Assembly (NCBI GenBank): GCA_032164245.1
Contig: JAVMKO010000001.1
Location: forward strand, 78,737,892-78,801,891
DNA: 64,000 nucleotides
Source: Sternotherus odoratus
Lineage: Eukaryota; Chordata; Testudines; Kinosternidae
Direction: 5' to 3'
Part shown: piece by piece, positions 47,960 to 58,709 of the stretch
Numbering within the stretch: the stretch's first letter is position 1
How the letters are laid out: each line of letters opens with the position of its first letter
Translations under genes and position numbers: made by a program
Notes under the pieces: model-generated
Seen by the model: the letters and a program-made list of their open reading frames with translations, nothing else
What the model was told of the DNA's origin: nothing
The model's database searches: none

Positions 47960-48880
47960 CAGCGGTTCTCAAACTTTTTGAGACCGCAACCCCTTTTCCT
48001 GTTGCGTGGGGGGGGCGACCCCTCCAGTCCCCGACGTGGGGGGGGGGGGGGGGGCCTGCCGGCTGCGCGCCAACAAAGGCTGCCAGGTACGGCAAGCAAA
48101 GCCCAGACAATGCAGGGGGACGGGGGCTGAGCACGACCCGCTCTGCTCTCCAGCGAGGGGTGCAGAGTCAGAGGCTGGCTGGTGGCCCCCGGGGCTGGGG
48201 GAGGAAGGGGTCGGAGCGGGGCTGTCAGCAGGGGCAGGTGCTTGGTACTTTCTAGGCGTCTTGTCACCCACACAAAGGGTTTCTCTCGGCAGCGCTTGGC
48301 TCCCTTCCCGCCCGGGCGTGTGGCGCGCTCACTGACATCCAAGCCAGCGTGGAGCCTGCCTCCCGGAGCCGGGGCGGCAGCGAGAACGACCCCTGCCCGC
48401 TGGAGCCGCACGCCAGCCGGCCAACGCCACAGCGCCGCCAACTTTCACCGCGCTGCCCCAGCCCCGCGCTGCCCGGCCGGAGGTGGATCCGACCCCCAGT
48501 GGCTCCGGGGGGCACTGGGAGATACTCACTGTCCGGGGGCTGCTGGGGGAAGGGCAGCGGGGACCCTGGCGTTGCCTCGGGAGGGGACCGGGCGCAGCCC
48601 CTGGCTCCGCTCCTTGGCTGGAAACCATGCCCTGAGCCGGTACAAGCCCAGACTCTCCCGCCGCCGCCAAGTGCGGGAAGGCGGAGCGCCCTTGGCCCGC
48701 ATGCCCCCGAGTGAGGAGCCCAGCCCACGGCGGGGACTGGGGGCCGGCGTGCAGCTGGGAGCCCACCCGCTGCGGGCGGGCTGCTGGCTGCGCCCCGGCC
48801 CCAGTCGCCGCGAGTTGTGGCGGCAGGAGCTTGCGACCCCCCGGGGGAGCGCTCGCCAACCCCCAGTTTGAGAAACCCTG
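47960..48880. mobile_element. CpG-rich hAT element
   Basis: The 921-bp element begins CAGCGGTTCTCAAACTTTTT and ends CCAGTTTGAGAAACCCTG, with a perfect 8-bp duplication CTCTATCC (47952-47959, 48881-48888). The interior is very GC- and CpG-rich, with a G-run at about 48038-48054, and has no transposase. Overlapping long open frames on both strands come from its base composition. Confidence 0.93.
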
Positions 48881-49388
48881 CTCTATCCTCTGCAAAGCAG
48901 TTAGATCACAGTGTTGCAGCCAAGTGCAGAGGTCATTTACTTCTGTTTGCTGCCACAAGCTCATAAGAATAAAGGCAGCAGCCCAAAACCAAGCAGAAAT
49001 AACAGCGTGTTACTACCAGAAGTAAGAACAGGATCAAAACTTCAACAGGTTGTGTAAGGAGAGGCAGCAGCAGCAGCCTAATGCAGAGTGATGTGTCACC
49101 CGAAGAGCAATAACCCTTGGACACTTGTTGCTCAGTCTCATTCCGTAATGGCTCTGCAGCCCACATGCCAAAATGTTTCTGGCAAACTCTGCTGGAGTTA
49201 CAAGTCATAATATCCATATTTCATAAAAACAAGAGTGCCACTTCATACACCACTGCAATGCAGCCACCTCTACAGATGAATTCTCCACTACAACAGTTGT
49301 TTATAAAAGGGAAGTGCATAGCATATTAGTTATATCTGATTTCAGAGTATATGGCAGTTACAAATCATTCAAGCATGAGGTTTTTTAC

Positions 49389-49567
49389 CTTAATTTGTGA
49401 TTTCTTTCCTCCTTGCCCCCAGCTTGCTGAGTTGTGGGAGGAACTGCTTCCTTGAGAGCTTGCTGTGTTCCAGACTCCTCCTTCCTCTTCCTCTTCCCAG
49501 CTTGAATGACGTGTTCCTGTTACTGGCCCATCATTCTCTGCCCAGCCATCTTGCATAGATTTGGAAC
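49389..49567 (-). CDS. TNRC6A: TNRC6A GW exon (SKSMQDGW ... SWGQGGKK)
   Basis: This 179-nt exon has the acceptor CTTCAAG before 49567 and the donor AAG|GTAAAA at 49389/49388. It encodes [18 protein letters not shown], an acidic [11 protein letters not shown] segment and a serine-rich [14 protein letters not shown] end. It carries the last cluster of GW-type tryptophans of the Argonaute-binding half. It leaves in phase 0, the start of a run of in-frame exons. The large intron upstream holds an inverted pair of transposons and a long hAT element. Confidence 0.95.
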
Positions 49568-49720
49568 CTTGAAGGAAAATAAAAACATTCAAAAGTGAGC
49601 CAACACAACTCCTAACAGACAAATTTTATGACATTCTATGGCAATATCAGTGGGATGCTTAGAACACAGCTGCAGTTATCAGTCTAAAAAAACCCCATAA
49701 CTTTTCTTCATTTTATTCTA

Positions 49721-50438
49721 AGGGCTTGGCTACACTTGCAGCTGTAGAACACTGGATTAAACCTGCCTTCGGAGAGCGCATTAGGTAAAGTGCCACAGTC
49801 TGTCCACACTATCAGCTGCAAGCCTTCTGGCGTGGCCACATATTTGGCACTTGTAGCTGCATCGGGAGTGGTGTATTATAGGCAGCTATCCCAGCATTCA
49901 GGTGGCTGCAACGTGCTTTTCAGATGCAGGGTGTGCGGTGGAGTGTGACAGGGAGTGTGTTGTGTGTATGTGGGGGGAGAAAATGAGAGTTTTTGGAGTG
50001 CTGAGAATGTGGTCAGCATGCTGTCTTGTAAGTTCAGACTTCCCTCCTCACCACCTCTCTCACTCACTCAAAGCAAACAGTAAATGTTTGCTTTGTCTCA
50101 GAGCAGATAAGCAGCCTGCTCTCTGAAATGGAACTTTGATAGGGCACTTCCATATTCCTACAGTTGATTTCACAACAATGAGAAGAGTGGCCACTTGACT
50201 TAAAGGGATTATGAGATGCTTCCGGAGGACAATCAGAGTGCAGTAATGTAACTCCTCATTCACACTGATGCTTGGGCGTCACACCCAATATACATCCTTA
50301 TCCCTCTCACAGAGATGGAATACCAGAAACACTCTACCCAGGGAATCAGAGCGCTCTACATACCTTGCGGACGGGGAGTGAGGTAGAGCACTCTGGGCAG
50401 CTTTATTGCAACAGAACGTGCAAGTGTAGCCAAGGCCT
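49721..50438. mobile_element. DNA transposon copy X of an inverted pair
   Basis: It begins AGGGCTTGGCTACACTTGCA and ends GTGCAAGTGTAGCCAAGGCC(T), so the terminal inverted repeats share GGCTACACTTGCA. The interior (GTTTTTGGAGTGCTGAGAAT, TCAGCATGCTGTCTTGTAAG) matches copy Y in reverse. No target duplication could be settled, so the superfamily is left open. Confidence 0.8.
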
Positions 50439-50560
50439 GATGCAGAAAACTGCATAAAGCACAATACCTAAAAGATTTATTAGTGCTGAGTAGTGAGCTA
50501 TATTTTTCAAGTGTTCTATATTTTAAGATCATTTTAGTCTCAAACATATCAAATGACTCT

Positions 50561-51241
50561 GGGCTTGGGTACACTGTTAATAAAGCCTCCCAGAGCGTTC
50601 TACCTTACTACCCCCCAGCCACACTGGCAAGGCACATAAGAGCGCCTGGATGGAGCACTCCTGGTACTCCACCTCAGCAAGAGGATTAACAGTTGTTGCG
50701 TATTGGGTGAGACGCTGCAGGTCCAGTGTCAAGGAGTAGTAACTGATAGAGCACACTGATTGGCCTCCCGAAATGGCCCCTAATCTCCTTACCCCAAGTG
50801 CCTCTCTTCCCTTTGTTTTGAACTTGGCTGGAGGAATGTGGAAGTGCTTTTTCAGAGTTTATCTGCAGCTGGGCAAAACAACAAAGCAAACGCTTACCAA
50901 GTGAGTGAGTGAGAAGCAGGGAGGCCAGGGGGATCTGAACTTACAAACTAGCATGCTGACACACTCTTAGCACTCCAAAAATCCACTCTCTCTCTCCCTT
51001 CACATACATACAACACACTCCACCCCAGCCCCCTCGTTTGAAAAGCATGTTGCAGACACTTGAATGCTGGGATAGCTGCCCATAAACCACTCCCAATGCC
51101 GCTGCAAGTGCCGCAAATGTGGCCATGCCAGAAGGCTTGCAGCTGATAGTGTGGACACACTGGGGCGCTTTACCTGGAGCGCGCTCTGAAAGCAGGTTTT
51201 AACGCAAAGCGCTCTACAGCTGCAAGTGTAGCCAAGTCCTT
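50561..51241. mobile_element. DNA transposon copy Y, inverted relative to X
   Basis: It begins GGGCTTGGGTACACT and ends TGCAAGTGTAGCCAAGTCCT. Read in reverse it repeats copy X: TTTTTGGAGTGCTAAGAGTG, TCAGCATGCTAGTTTGTAAG, CTTCCACATTCCTCCAG. It lies 122 bp from X, so the two arms can pair over some 680-720 bp. Confidence 0.8.
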
Positions 51242-51746
51242 TGACTTTAAACTTCACTTATCTCAGTAAAAAAAATGACCTCCTAAAAGGAGCTCAATTT
51301 CCATTGTAGAGGAAACGATTCCAGAGGCTCTCTTAAATTAATGTAATTGAGGAATTTAGTCCATCTGGCTAACCTATATCAAAATCTTGTTTTCAATGCA
51401 AATTTTTTTCCTTCAAAATCCTTAACACTCTATTAGAAAAAACACCAATATTAAAACCTTCGCCACATTTCTCTATCAAACTGCTAGTGTGTTGACCTTT
51501 AAGCATGGTTGACAATAAAACTCCGCTCTGGGAAACTCGGATTTAATTCTCAGACACTGGTCAGAAATCTCAGATGTGTAAAATTTGTCACAGAGAAATA
51601 CACCGTGCATCTTCACACTGTTTGCATTTTTACTAGGTTCTGATATAAAACTGCCGGCATTCTCCTTATGAACTCGTAGAAATGCAGGATCAGTTTCTGT
51701 TCAGATTAAGAAGTGAGCAGAATAACTTGGGAGAGATACATTAAAT

Positions 51747-52985
51747 CAGAGGTGGGCAAACTAGGGCCGGCCCGTGAGCCGTCCTGACTGACCCGCCAGG
51801 GCTCGGCAAGGGAAGCTGCTCTTGGCCTGTCCCCCGCCCTCCCGGGGCCCTAGCGTCGGGTGCCTGAGCTCTCGCAGAGGAGGCTGCTCCCAGCGCCTGG
51901 CGCCTTCCCCCGTTCTCCCTGAGCCTCAGGAGTGCGCCGCTGAGGCTCCGGAAAAGCGGGGGAGGGGTCGGGAGCAGCCTCCCCGCCAGGAGCTCAGACG
52001 CGCACAGCTGAGGCTCTGGTTGACCAAGGAAGGGGCCAGGAGCTGAGCCCCTCCACTTCCCCGCCCTGCCAGAGCCTCAGCAGTGGGCATCTGAGCTCCC
52101 GGCGGGGGAGGCTGCCCAGCGCCTTCCCCTGCTCTTCCAGAGCATCGCTGAAGCTCCGGGAAGGCACCTCCCCCGCTGGGAGCTCAGACGCCAGATGCTA
52201 AGGGTCTGGGAAAGCGGGGGAGGCGCTGGGCAGGTGGGTGGGGGGCTCCTCCAGCAGGGGGAACAGCTCATGGCCCTCCCCTGCTCTCCCAGAGGCTCAG
52301 CAGCGTGCACCTGAGCTCCCAGCTTGGGAGGCTGCTCCTGGCCCCTCCCCCGGGGCCTCAGCCTGCCATACAGGGCTTCACGCTCCTCCAGGAGAGCGGT
52401 ACAACCTGTCTCATTCCAGCCTAGCCGCCAGCGTGGTAAGGGGGCCGGAGCTACGGGGGGGGTGCTTAAGGGGCAGGGAGTCCCAGGGACAGGCAGGGGA
52501 CAGGGGGCTGCTGGAAGGGGTGGAGGTTCTGGGCAGGGGATGGACAGGAGACGGGGAAGGGCTGAGGCTGGATAGGGCATGGGAGTCTTGGGGGAGGGGG
52601 GGAAATCTGTCAGGGAGTGTGGGTGTGGATAGGGGTTGGGGCATCTGGGACAGGGAGTTGAGAAGGGGTGGGGTTTTGGGGGGGTAGTTAGTGTGTGGGG
52701 TCTCTGGAGGGGGCAGTCAGGTGACAAGGAGCAGAAGGGCTTAGCTAGGGGGTGGGGTCCCCGCGGTGGTGATTGGGGTGGGCGATGTCGGGAGGGAGCA
52801 ATCAGGGGACAAGGAATGGGGGGAGTTGGATGGGTCTGGGATTCTGAGGGGGGTATAAAGTGGGAGGGGGTCGGATAGGGGCGGGGCCAGGCTGTTTTGC
52901 GTGGCACAGCCTTCCCTGACCCAGCCCTCCCTACAAGTCTTCAACTCCGATGTGGCCCTTGGACCAAAAAGTTTGCCCACCCCTA
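51747..52985. mobile_element. Long GC-rich hAT element
   Basis: It begins CAGAGGTGGGCAAACTAGGG and ends AAAAAGTTTGCCCACCCCTA. The flanking 8-mers CATTAAAT (51739-51746) and CCTTAAGT (52986-52993) agree at six of eight positions, a decayed duplication. The 1.24-kb interior alternates CTGAGGCTC-type and GGGGTTGGG-type units and has no transposase. Confidence 0.83.
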
Positions 52986-52993
52986 CCTTAAGT

Positions 52994-54571
52994 ATTGCTC
53001 CTGTTTCAACATATGCACACCAAAGTAATAATACGCAAAAACAAGCTGTAAATGTCTTGGTTCACTCTAGCAACATGTTGGTGTTGTCATTTAAACAAAG
53101 GGTTGCACTGCTACTCAAATGCTACAACCATTTCAGCTTACAAAACTAGAGGAGGAGTGAGTGTTTCTTCCCCAGCTGGGCTCTCTTCCTACTTCCTCCT
53201 CCTCCTCCTATGCCAGCTGGCCTACCCAACAGTATAACTGCAGTTTCTCCTGCCCAGCCAACATGTTTCTCGACCCCTACCTTGTTTGCTGACCAACACT
53301 TCCATCCCACTACTACTCCACTCATCATACTGCTCCTCCCTTGCCTTGCTCCACCTACCTACCTATCTTCCCAAAATTGATTTTCCATCATTGTTCTCCT
53401 GCTTAAGCTTTCTATTGTCTTGGGAAGGGGAGGAATAAGGGGGTTTAATACACATTGTGGTTGAAAATTTAAATACACAAATCAGGAAACTCAAAAGGTA
53501 ATGTCCCATAGAAAGAATAACTGCCATATTGAAAATATGTATACTACTATTTTTTATTCCTATGTATAAAATTAAACAGGTAACTTAATATACACAGTAA
53601 ACTATTCAGGTGAGACATTACAGTTGTGGAAACCTTTCCTTTTAGAGGTCTTGATCTGTGCATCTGACTACACAGTCTAAATGATGCCCTTACAAAAGTA
53701 CTCAGTCGATGTACCAGCCCAGGCACAAAATCTACTTCCCAACATCTTTAATCATGATGCTGATTTTCAATGTATGTTTGTACGCGTGCGTGTATGTATC
53801 CGTGTGTTTATGTGTGCATTAAATATATACAGCTTGTTATACAAGCATGAAAAAAATGTGTGTACAAACACACCCATCACTCGCCCATCAAAAAAGAATT
53901 ACTTGCTTTGCAGTATTCCACCCCCCCCTTTTGGGGGGGGGGGGGGAAGAGGCTTTTAACTCCTCTGACCACCACCACCCCACACTTTTCCCACTTAAAA
54001 ATACACTACCTATTAAGGCAGAATGGATTTCCACAAAATCCTATATATATGTGCAATCATGTAGCAGTCATTCTAATTTCAAAATTACCAAAATCATAAG
54101 TTCAGCAGGACCTCATTCACTGGTGAATAATGGACATATTTCTAAGTAAACAGCTGAAAAGTCTAATCATTTGGGTGGAGCACAAAAAAGCCTTGAACAA
54201 TTATTTTAAAAGATGTAAAAACTTCATGCCCATATAACAAAGTCTGTATTTAGTTTGCTCTAGTTTTCAATAAATCAATAAAATCTTTGGGCTAAGACCA
54301 GGCATGTGAAGACTGAGCCCCAAAAATAATTCCCAGAAAGTTACAAGCAAGTGAAAACAGGGAGTTAAAATAAAGCAGCGTTCTCGGTCTTAAAATATAG
54401 CTTTTGTTAGCCATAAAGCTAGAATGATAAAATACTTGTCGCTGCAGTGTATAGACTTCTGCCTATATAACCATGATCTACAATATAGAGCTTTTGGCTA
54501 AGGATAAACTACAAGTTCATAATTCTGATATTATAAGAGAAGGAAATTTATTTTGGAAACTAGTTCCCTAC
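52994..54571. other. TNRC6A intron, simple repeats only
   Basis: This part of the intron 49568-54915 contains a TG-rich alternating tract near 53777-53820 and a C/G homopolymer at about 53923-53943. No exon, RNA gene or transposon end was recognised, apart from the cryptic exon just to its right. Confidence 0.5.
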
Positions 54572-54608
54572 CATGACGTATTTGGGTATGTGGCATGGGG
54601 AGGAGGTC
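54572..54608 (-). other. TNRC6A: Cryptic 37-nt exon candidate in TNRC6A
   Basis: On the transcript strand a good pyrimidine tract and acceptor (TTGCTTTCTCTTTCTCAACAG) is followed 37 nt later by ATG|GTAGGG. The length is not a multiple of three. Joined to the next exon it would read into TGA about 12 codons into that exon. Known TNRC6A protein has nothing here, so it is not part of the main product. Confidence 0.35.
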
Positions 54609-54915
54609 CTGTTGAGAAAGAGAAAGCAACTAATTCACCATGTTGAGAAGCCCCCAAATCATATCAATAATAAGACCAAAGCTGCTCATATACCTATACT
54701 GTAAACTAAGATTCCGTCTTACTTTTGGTAGTTTTTAGTCATTTGTAAGCAATTTTACTCAAACACCACCATCAGCACCTTAGAAACCATTTAGTGTCCC
54801 TTCTGGTCCTCAATGGGAGGAGATGCACTCCATATGCAGGTGAACCACATAAAAAGTCAGATACTAAAATCTATAGCATCATTATAAAAATGGCTGATTA
54901 CTGGCCTATACTCAC

Positions 54916-55074
54916 TAGGTTTCATGGTATTTGGGGCGTTGGAGGGTGAATTCCCCCAGCCTGTTGTCGATGCTCCTGTATCATCTACTTCACCCCACCC
55001 AGGACTGGTTTCATTTGGCTCACCCCAGGCAGATGTACCATTATCTGGAGCAGGTGGTGTGCTTTTGCTCCAGA
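54916..55074 (-). CDS. TNRC6A: TNRC6A GW exon ([13 protein letters not shown])
   Basis: This 159-nt exon begins after TTTGTGCAG (55077-55075) and completes a valine codon with the preceding exon. It encodes [20 protein letters not shown] and then further W motifs ([15 protein letters not shown]), ending at MKP plus one base before the donor GTGAGT. It extends the Argonaute-binding GW region. The codon phases on both sides fit, and the residues correspond to the same segment of vertebrate TNRC6A. No open reading frame beginning with Met covers it, so it is easily missed. Confidence 0.95.
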
Positions 55075-56104
55075 CTGCACAAAGAAGAGAGTTTTCATTA
55101 TGGACAGTTTACAAACTGTTCACTGACATTCAGCATCACCAAAAAACCTAGTGCTTCCTCTTTTCTGGTGTATTATCATGCTATTAAAAAGCGTAAACTG
55201 GGATTATTTAGTTGCAAACACTACACCCAGAGCAGGGACCTGACTCTCAGTTCTAGGAATGAAACGGAAGAGGACCTTCATTTTGGAAATGCTATGAAAA
55301 ACAGTATTACTATAGTATCAAGTTAGATATGAAGCCTAGCCCTGATGCTGATTTACTCACATAACTTTTCCCATGACCAGTTATTAGTACCAGGCTGTAC
55401 AGAAGTTTAATATACTGAAGAACAAGGATAAATTTAAGTGCACATCAAAAAATAAATAATATCCTTTAAAATATGACAAAGTTAGAAAAGTGACTATGTA
55501 AAAATGGCAACCATATCATTCTACTCTGTGTATTCCAACTATTAGCTGCTTACTTCAGAAGCAAAAAAAAATATTTTTTTTTTTACTATTTTTATTCTTG
55601 ATAGCACAGGACAGCTATGGGAGAGTAAAAATAGGTTATAATCTGGCTCATGTATGATCTCGATTGTTAACTAAATTCTAAATGCAGAGCACAATTGTGT
55701 TTTAAGTTGAATATGTGCAATTTCTCTGAAGACAATGGGGTTTTACAGATATAAGTGAGGGCAGAATTTGGCCTGTAAAATCTTTTATTGGTAATGATGC
55801 ACAAACTAATAAGAACATATCTTGTCTTTCAGAGCTTAGCTGGAGTTTGCAGGCTAGGCAGCTAAAGAAAGCATCCTTTTACTTGTAAAACTGAGCAATG
55901 TTCAGATGGAAGTCATTAAAGTACAATAATAGTGACACTCCATGGTTTCATTTTTACAGTCACTTTTCTGAAAAGAACTGAAGAGAATTGTTGGTAAGTT
56001 ATCAACACATGTGCAAGCCACATACTTAAATGAGAGTTTCATTTTACTAATGGGGTAAAACTAGCTATAGATTTGAAGGTTACATACTGAACATTTGTTT
56101 AGAC

Positions 56105-56333
56105 CAATGGTTTTCAAACTTTTGTATTGATGACCCCTTTCACACATCAAGCCTCTGAATGTGCCCCCCTCCCCATATAAATTAAACACACATTTTTGCA
56201 TTTAACACCATTATAAATGCCGGGCATGAAGCAGGGTTTGGGGATGGAGGTTGCCAGCTTACAACCCCTCCACCCCCCAAAAATTATCTCATGATCCCCT
56301 GAGGTGTCACAACCCCCAGTTTGAGAACCCCTG
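56105..56333. mobile_element. Short hAT MITE near the giant exon donor
   Basis: The 229-bp element begins CAATGGTTTTCAAAC and ends GTTTGAGAACCCCTG, with a perfect 8-bp duplication GTTTAGAC (56097-56104, 56334-56341). It belongs to the same CAGNGGTTCTCAAAC-ended family as the elements at 21448 and 47960. Its right end lies 54 bp from the donor of the giant exon. Confidence 0.92.
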
Positions 56334-56387
56334 GTTTAGACATTTAGTTTCCTATACTATACTGAAGAGAAGGAAATAAAATGGTAC

Positions 56388-58709
56388 CTGATGCTGTTGA
56401 TTTGCTAGTCATTGGAGTAGGGAGGCTTTGTTCTCGTGGAGCTTGTCCCCCTTGCGAGTTCTTGTCCCACAGGTTCACATTCTTGTAGTTATAACTGCTA
56501 GGGTCTCCCCATGCTGAAGTGCCATCATCAATATCCATTTTCCGACTGATTGATTGTGGAGAAGGTTCTTCCCAGCCACTGGGTTCCTCATCCTTGGGGG
56601 CAGCTGGCTGTGGCCCACTATTCCAGTTTGGATTTGGAGGTCGTCCATTACCTGGAGGTGGTGGTGGTGGTGGTGGTGGACCCCAGGAGCCAGAAGCCTC
56701 CTGCTGCTGCTGGTGCTGCTTATTCCAGGAATTGGGCTGTCGAGCAGTCTCATTCCAACTTGGCGTTCTTTTACAATCATCCCATCCGCCCTTTGAAGCA
56801 GCATTTGCACCATTACCCCAAGTCCCAATCTCATTTTGCCCACCTTCACCCCAACCCGACACTGGTTTATTTCCTGCACCTTCCCAATTACTGTTTTTCG
56901 TTTGGTCAACTTCCTCTCCCCAACCATTCTTTCCTGAAGACCATCCTGGATTAGGCTGCCGTCCACCCCACCCTTGATCCTTGTTGGAATTGTCGTTCCA
57001 AGAGGAAGAGTTCTTTTCTTCTGGTCTTACTCCTCCCCAGCTAGAAGAATTGTTGTTCTTATAATCATTCCACCCGCCTGTGTTTTTGGGGTCCTTCCAC
57101 TCTGTGGGGGTTGAGAGCTCACCCCATCCAGACTTGTTTTGATTGCTTTGGCTGGGTGCATCTCCCCAGCCCCCTGAGTTCTTTGTCTGTGTGGCAGAGC
57201 TCTCCCACCCCTCAGTTCCTTTATCAGATTTTACCTCGGGCCTTGGCATCTCTTCAATATCCCAAACTGTATCTTGCTTAATTTGAGTTTGGCCCCAGCC
57301 AGTGTTCGAAAGCACACGGGGGTCCAAATCAGTCCTGTTCAGCAAAGTCTGCAAGACTGCCTGGCAATCAGGATGCGTAGGCCTGTATGATCGGCGTCCA
57401 GAATTGTGACTGTCACTACTTCCTGCTTTGTGGTTGCTTCCAGTGCTTTGACCTCCAACCTCACTTCCTGTAGAGCTGGAAGATCTTCCCCAACAGGGAG
57501 CCTGGGAATTGCCTTGGTTTTCAGGAAGGGGGTGGCCCTTTTGATTGTCCCATGCTCCAGTGCTAGAATTTGGTTGGTTTGGACCACTCCATTCTCCAAT
57601 CTTCAGTTCATCAGACCCAGACGGCTGTTTCCATTCTCCCTGAGAGATCCCAGATGTCAATTTGTTCCCTTCACCCCATTTGTTTTCATTTGAGTGCTGA
57701 GGGCCAAAGTTCCAAGACCCGCCACCCATAGACCTGTTGTTGTTATCCCAAGAATCATTTCTTGACCCATTAGGTTTTTGAACAGAAACTCCTTTCCAGG
57801 AATCCTCTCTATCCTTTCCATTGTTCCCATGGTTTCCAGAATTGCTTTGTCCAGCGGCTGTGTCAGTTCCAGAAGGCCCCCTAGATGTACCCCAAGATCC
57901 AACACTCCCAGTCTTTCTTTCTCCAGTGCTTTGAGAAGGGGCGTCAGTGCTTCTGGAGGGGTTCCCCAAGCCCATTTCAAAGGGCATTCCCTTATTCTCC
58001 ATAGGGTTTGGCGAACTTAAGTTCAAGGAGTTAGTGTTTCCATTTTTTGGTCCATCAGTGTTATGTATTTGAGCCTGTTCTCTGCCAGAGACAACAAAGT
58101 TAACACCCGCGTTTTCCATCTTTGACTGCTGTTCCCTAGAGGTCTGACCTACTGTGCTAATCTGTGCATTGGCGTTACCATTATCAGACTCCAAAATCCC
58201 TTTCCTAGAATTGCCCTCTTGAACCAGTGCTGGCCAGGCAGATGGATTGCTTTTTGGGTTAAAGTTGCTGAAGCCAGAAGCAGGGCCTATTCTGTCCTGC
58301 CCACTAAAGTTCCTCCAATTTCCTAGTCCATTGTTACTCTCTGCAGCAGGGCTGGAAGATTGAACAGATTTAGCTTTGGGGTCAGATTTCCAAGCCCCAA
58401 GATTACATTCGTTCCCAGCACTCCCAGACTGACACTGGCTTCCTTTTCCTTTGTTACTAGTGGTGCTTCCTGGCAGAGTGTTCTTCTCTGAGCCAGGGTT
58501 CGAGGCACTGTTGTTATCGGTGGTGTTTTCGGAAGAAGACTCAGTGTCTTTGCTGGCAATACAAGGCCACTCTTCCATGTCAGACCCGTCTACAATCACC
58601 TTGTCCCAGACGTGAGTTGGGTTGGCGTTGGTGCCGTTGTTGGAGGCGGCTCCAGAACCCCAAGTGGAATTTGCATAATTTGAAGCAGCAGCACCTCCAA
58701 TTGTTGAAT
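56388..58709 (-). CDS. TNRC6A: TNRC6A giant GW-repeat exon (Argonaute-binding region and Ago hook)
   Basis: This exon of 2,322 nt encodes about 774 residues and is the first TNRC6A exon in the window. It carries more than 35 tryptophans, mostly in GW/WG-type contexts such as SGWGEG, NGWGEE and GSWGP, which in GW182 proteins insert into tryptophan pockets of Argonaute PIWI domains. Near the end, at about 56460-56580, lies the conserved Argonaute hook ([16 protein letters not shown]), preceded by a run of nine prolines. The acceptor reads CTTTTTAG before 58709 (AT begins with a split codon) and the donor is CATCAG|GTACC at 56388/56387. The internal ATG at 58597-58599 is not a likely start, because the conserved reading frame continues upstream to the acceptor. 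The frame matches vertebrate TNRC6A as I know it almost residue by residue; TNRC6B and TNRC6C are more distant. Confidence 0.97.

Noticed and set aside
47818..48964. Open frames of 150-230 codons on both strands near 48 kb
   Set aside because: They overlap a CpG-rich hAT element and run across its ends. No conserved protein motif is present.
52077..52907. 276-codon proline-rich minus-strand frame
   Set aside because: It lies inside the 1.24-kb hAT element; proline richness reflects GGGG/CCCC-rich cargo, not a protein.
56519..56977. Plus-strand open frames within the giant exon
   Set aside because: They are antisense shadows of the GW-repeat coding sequence, produced by its biased codons.
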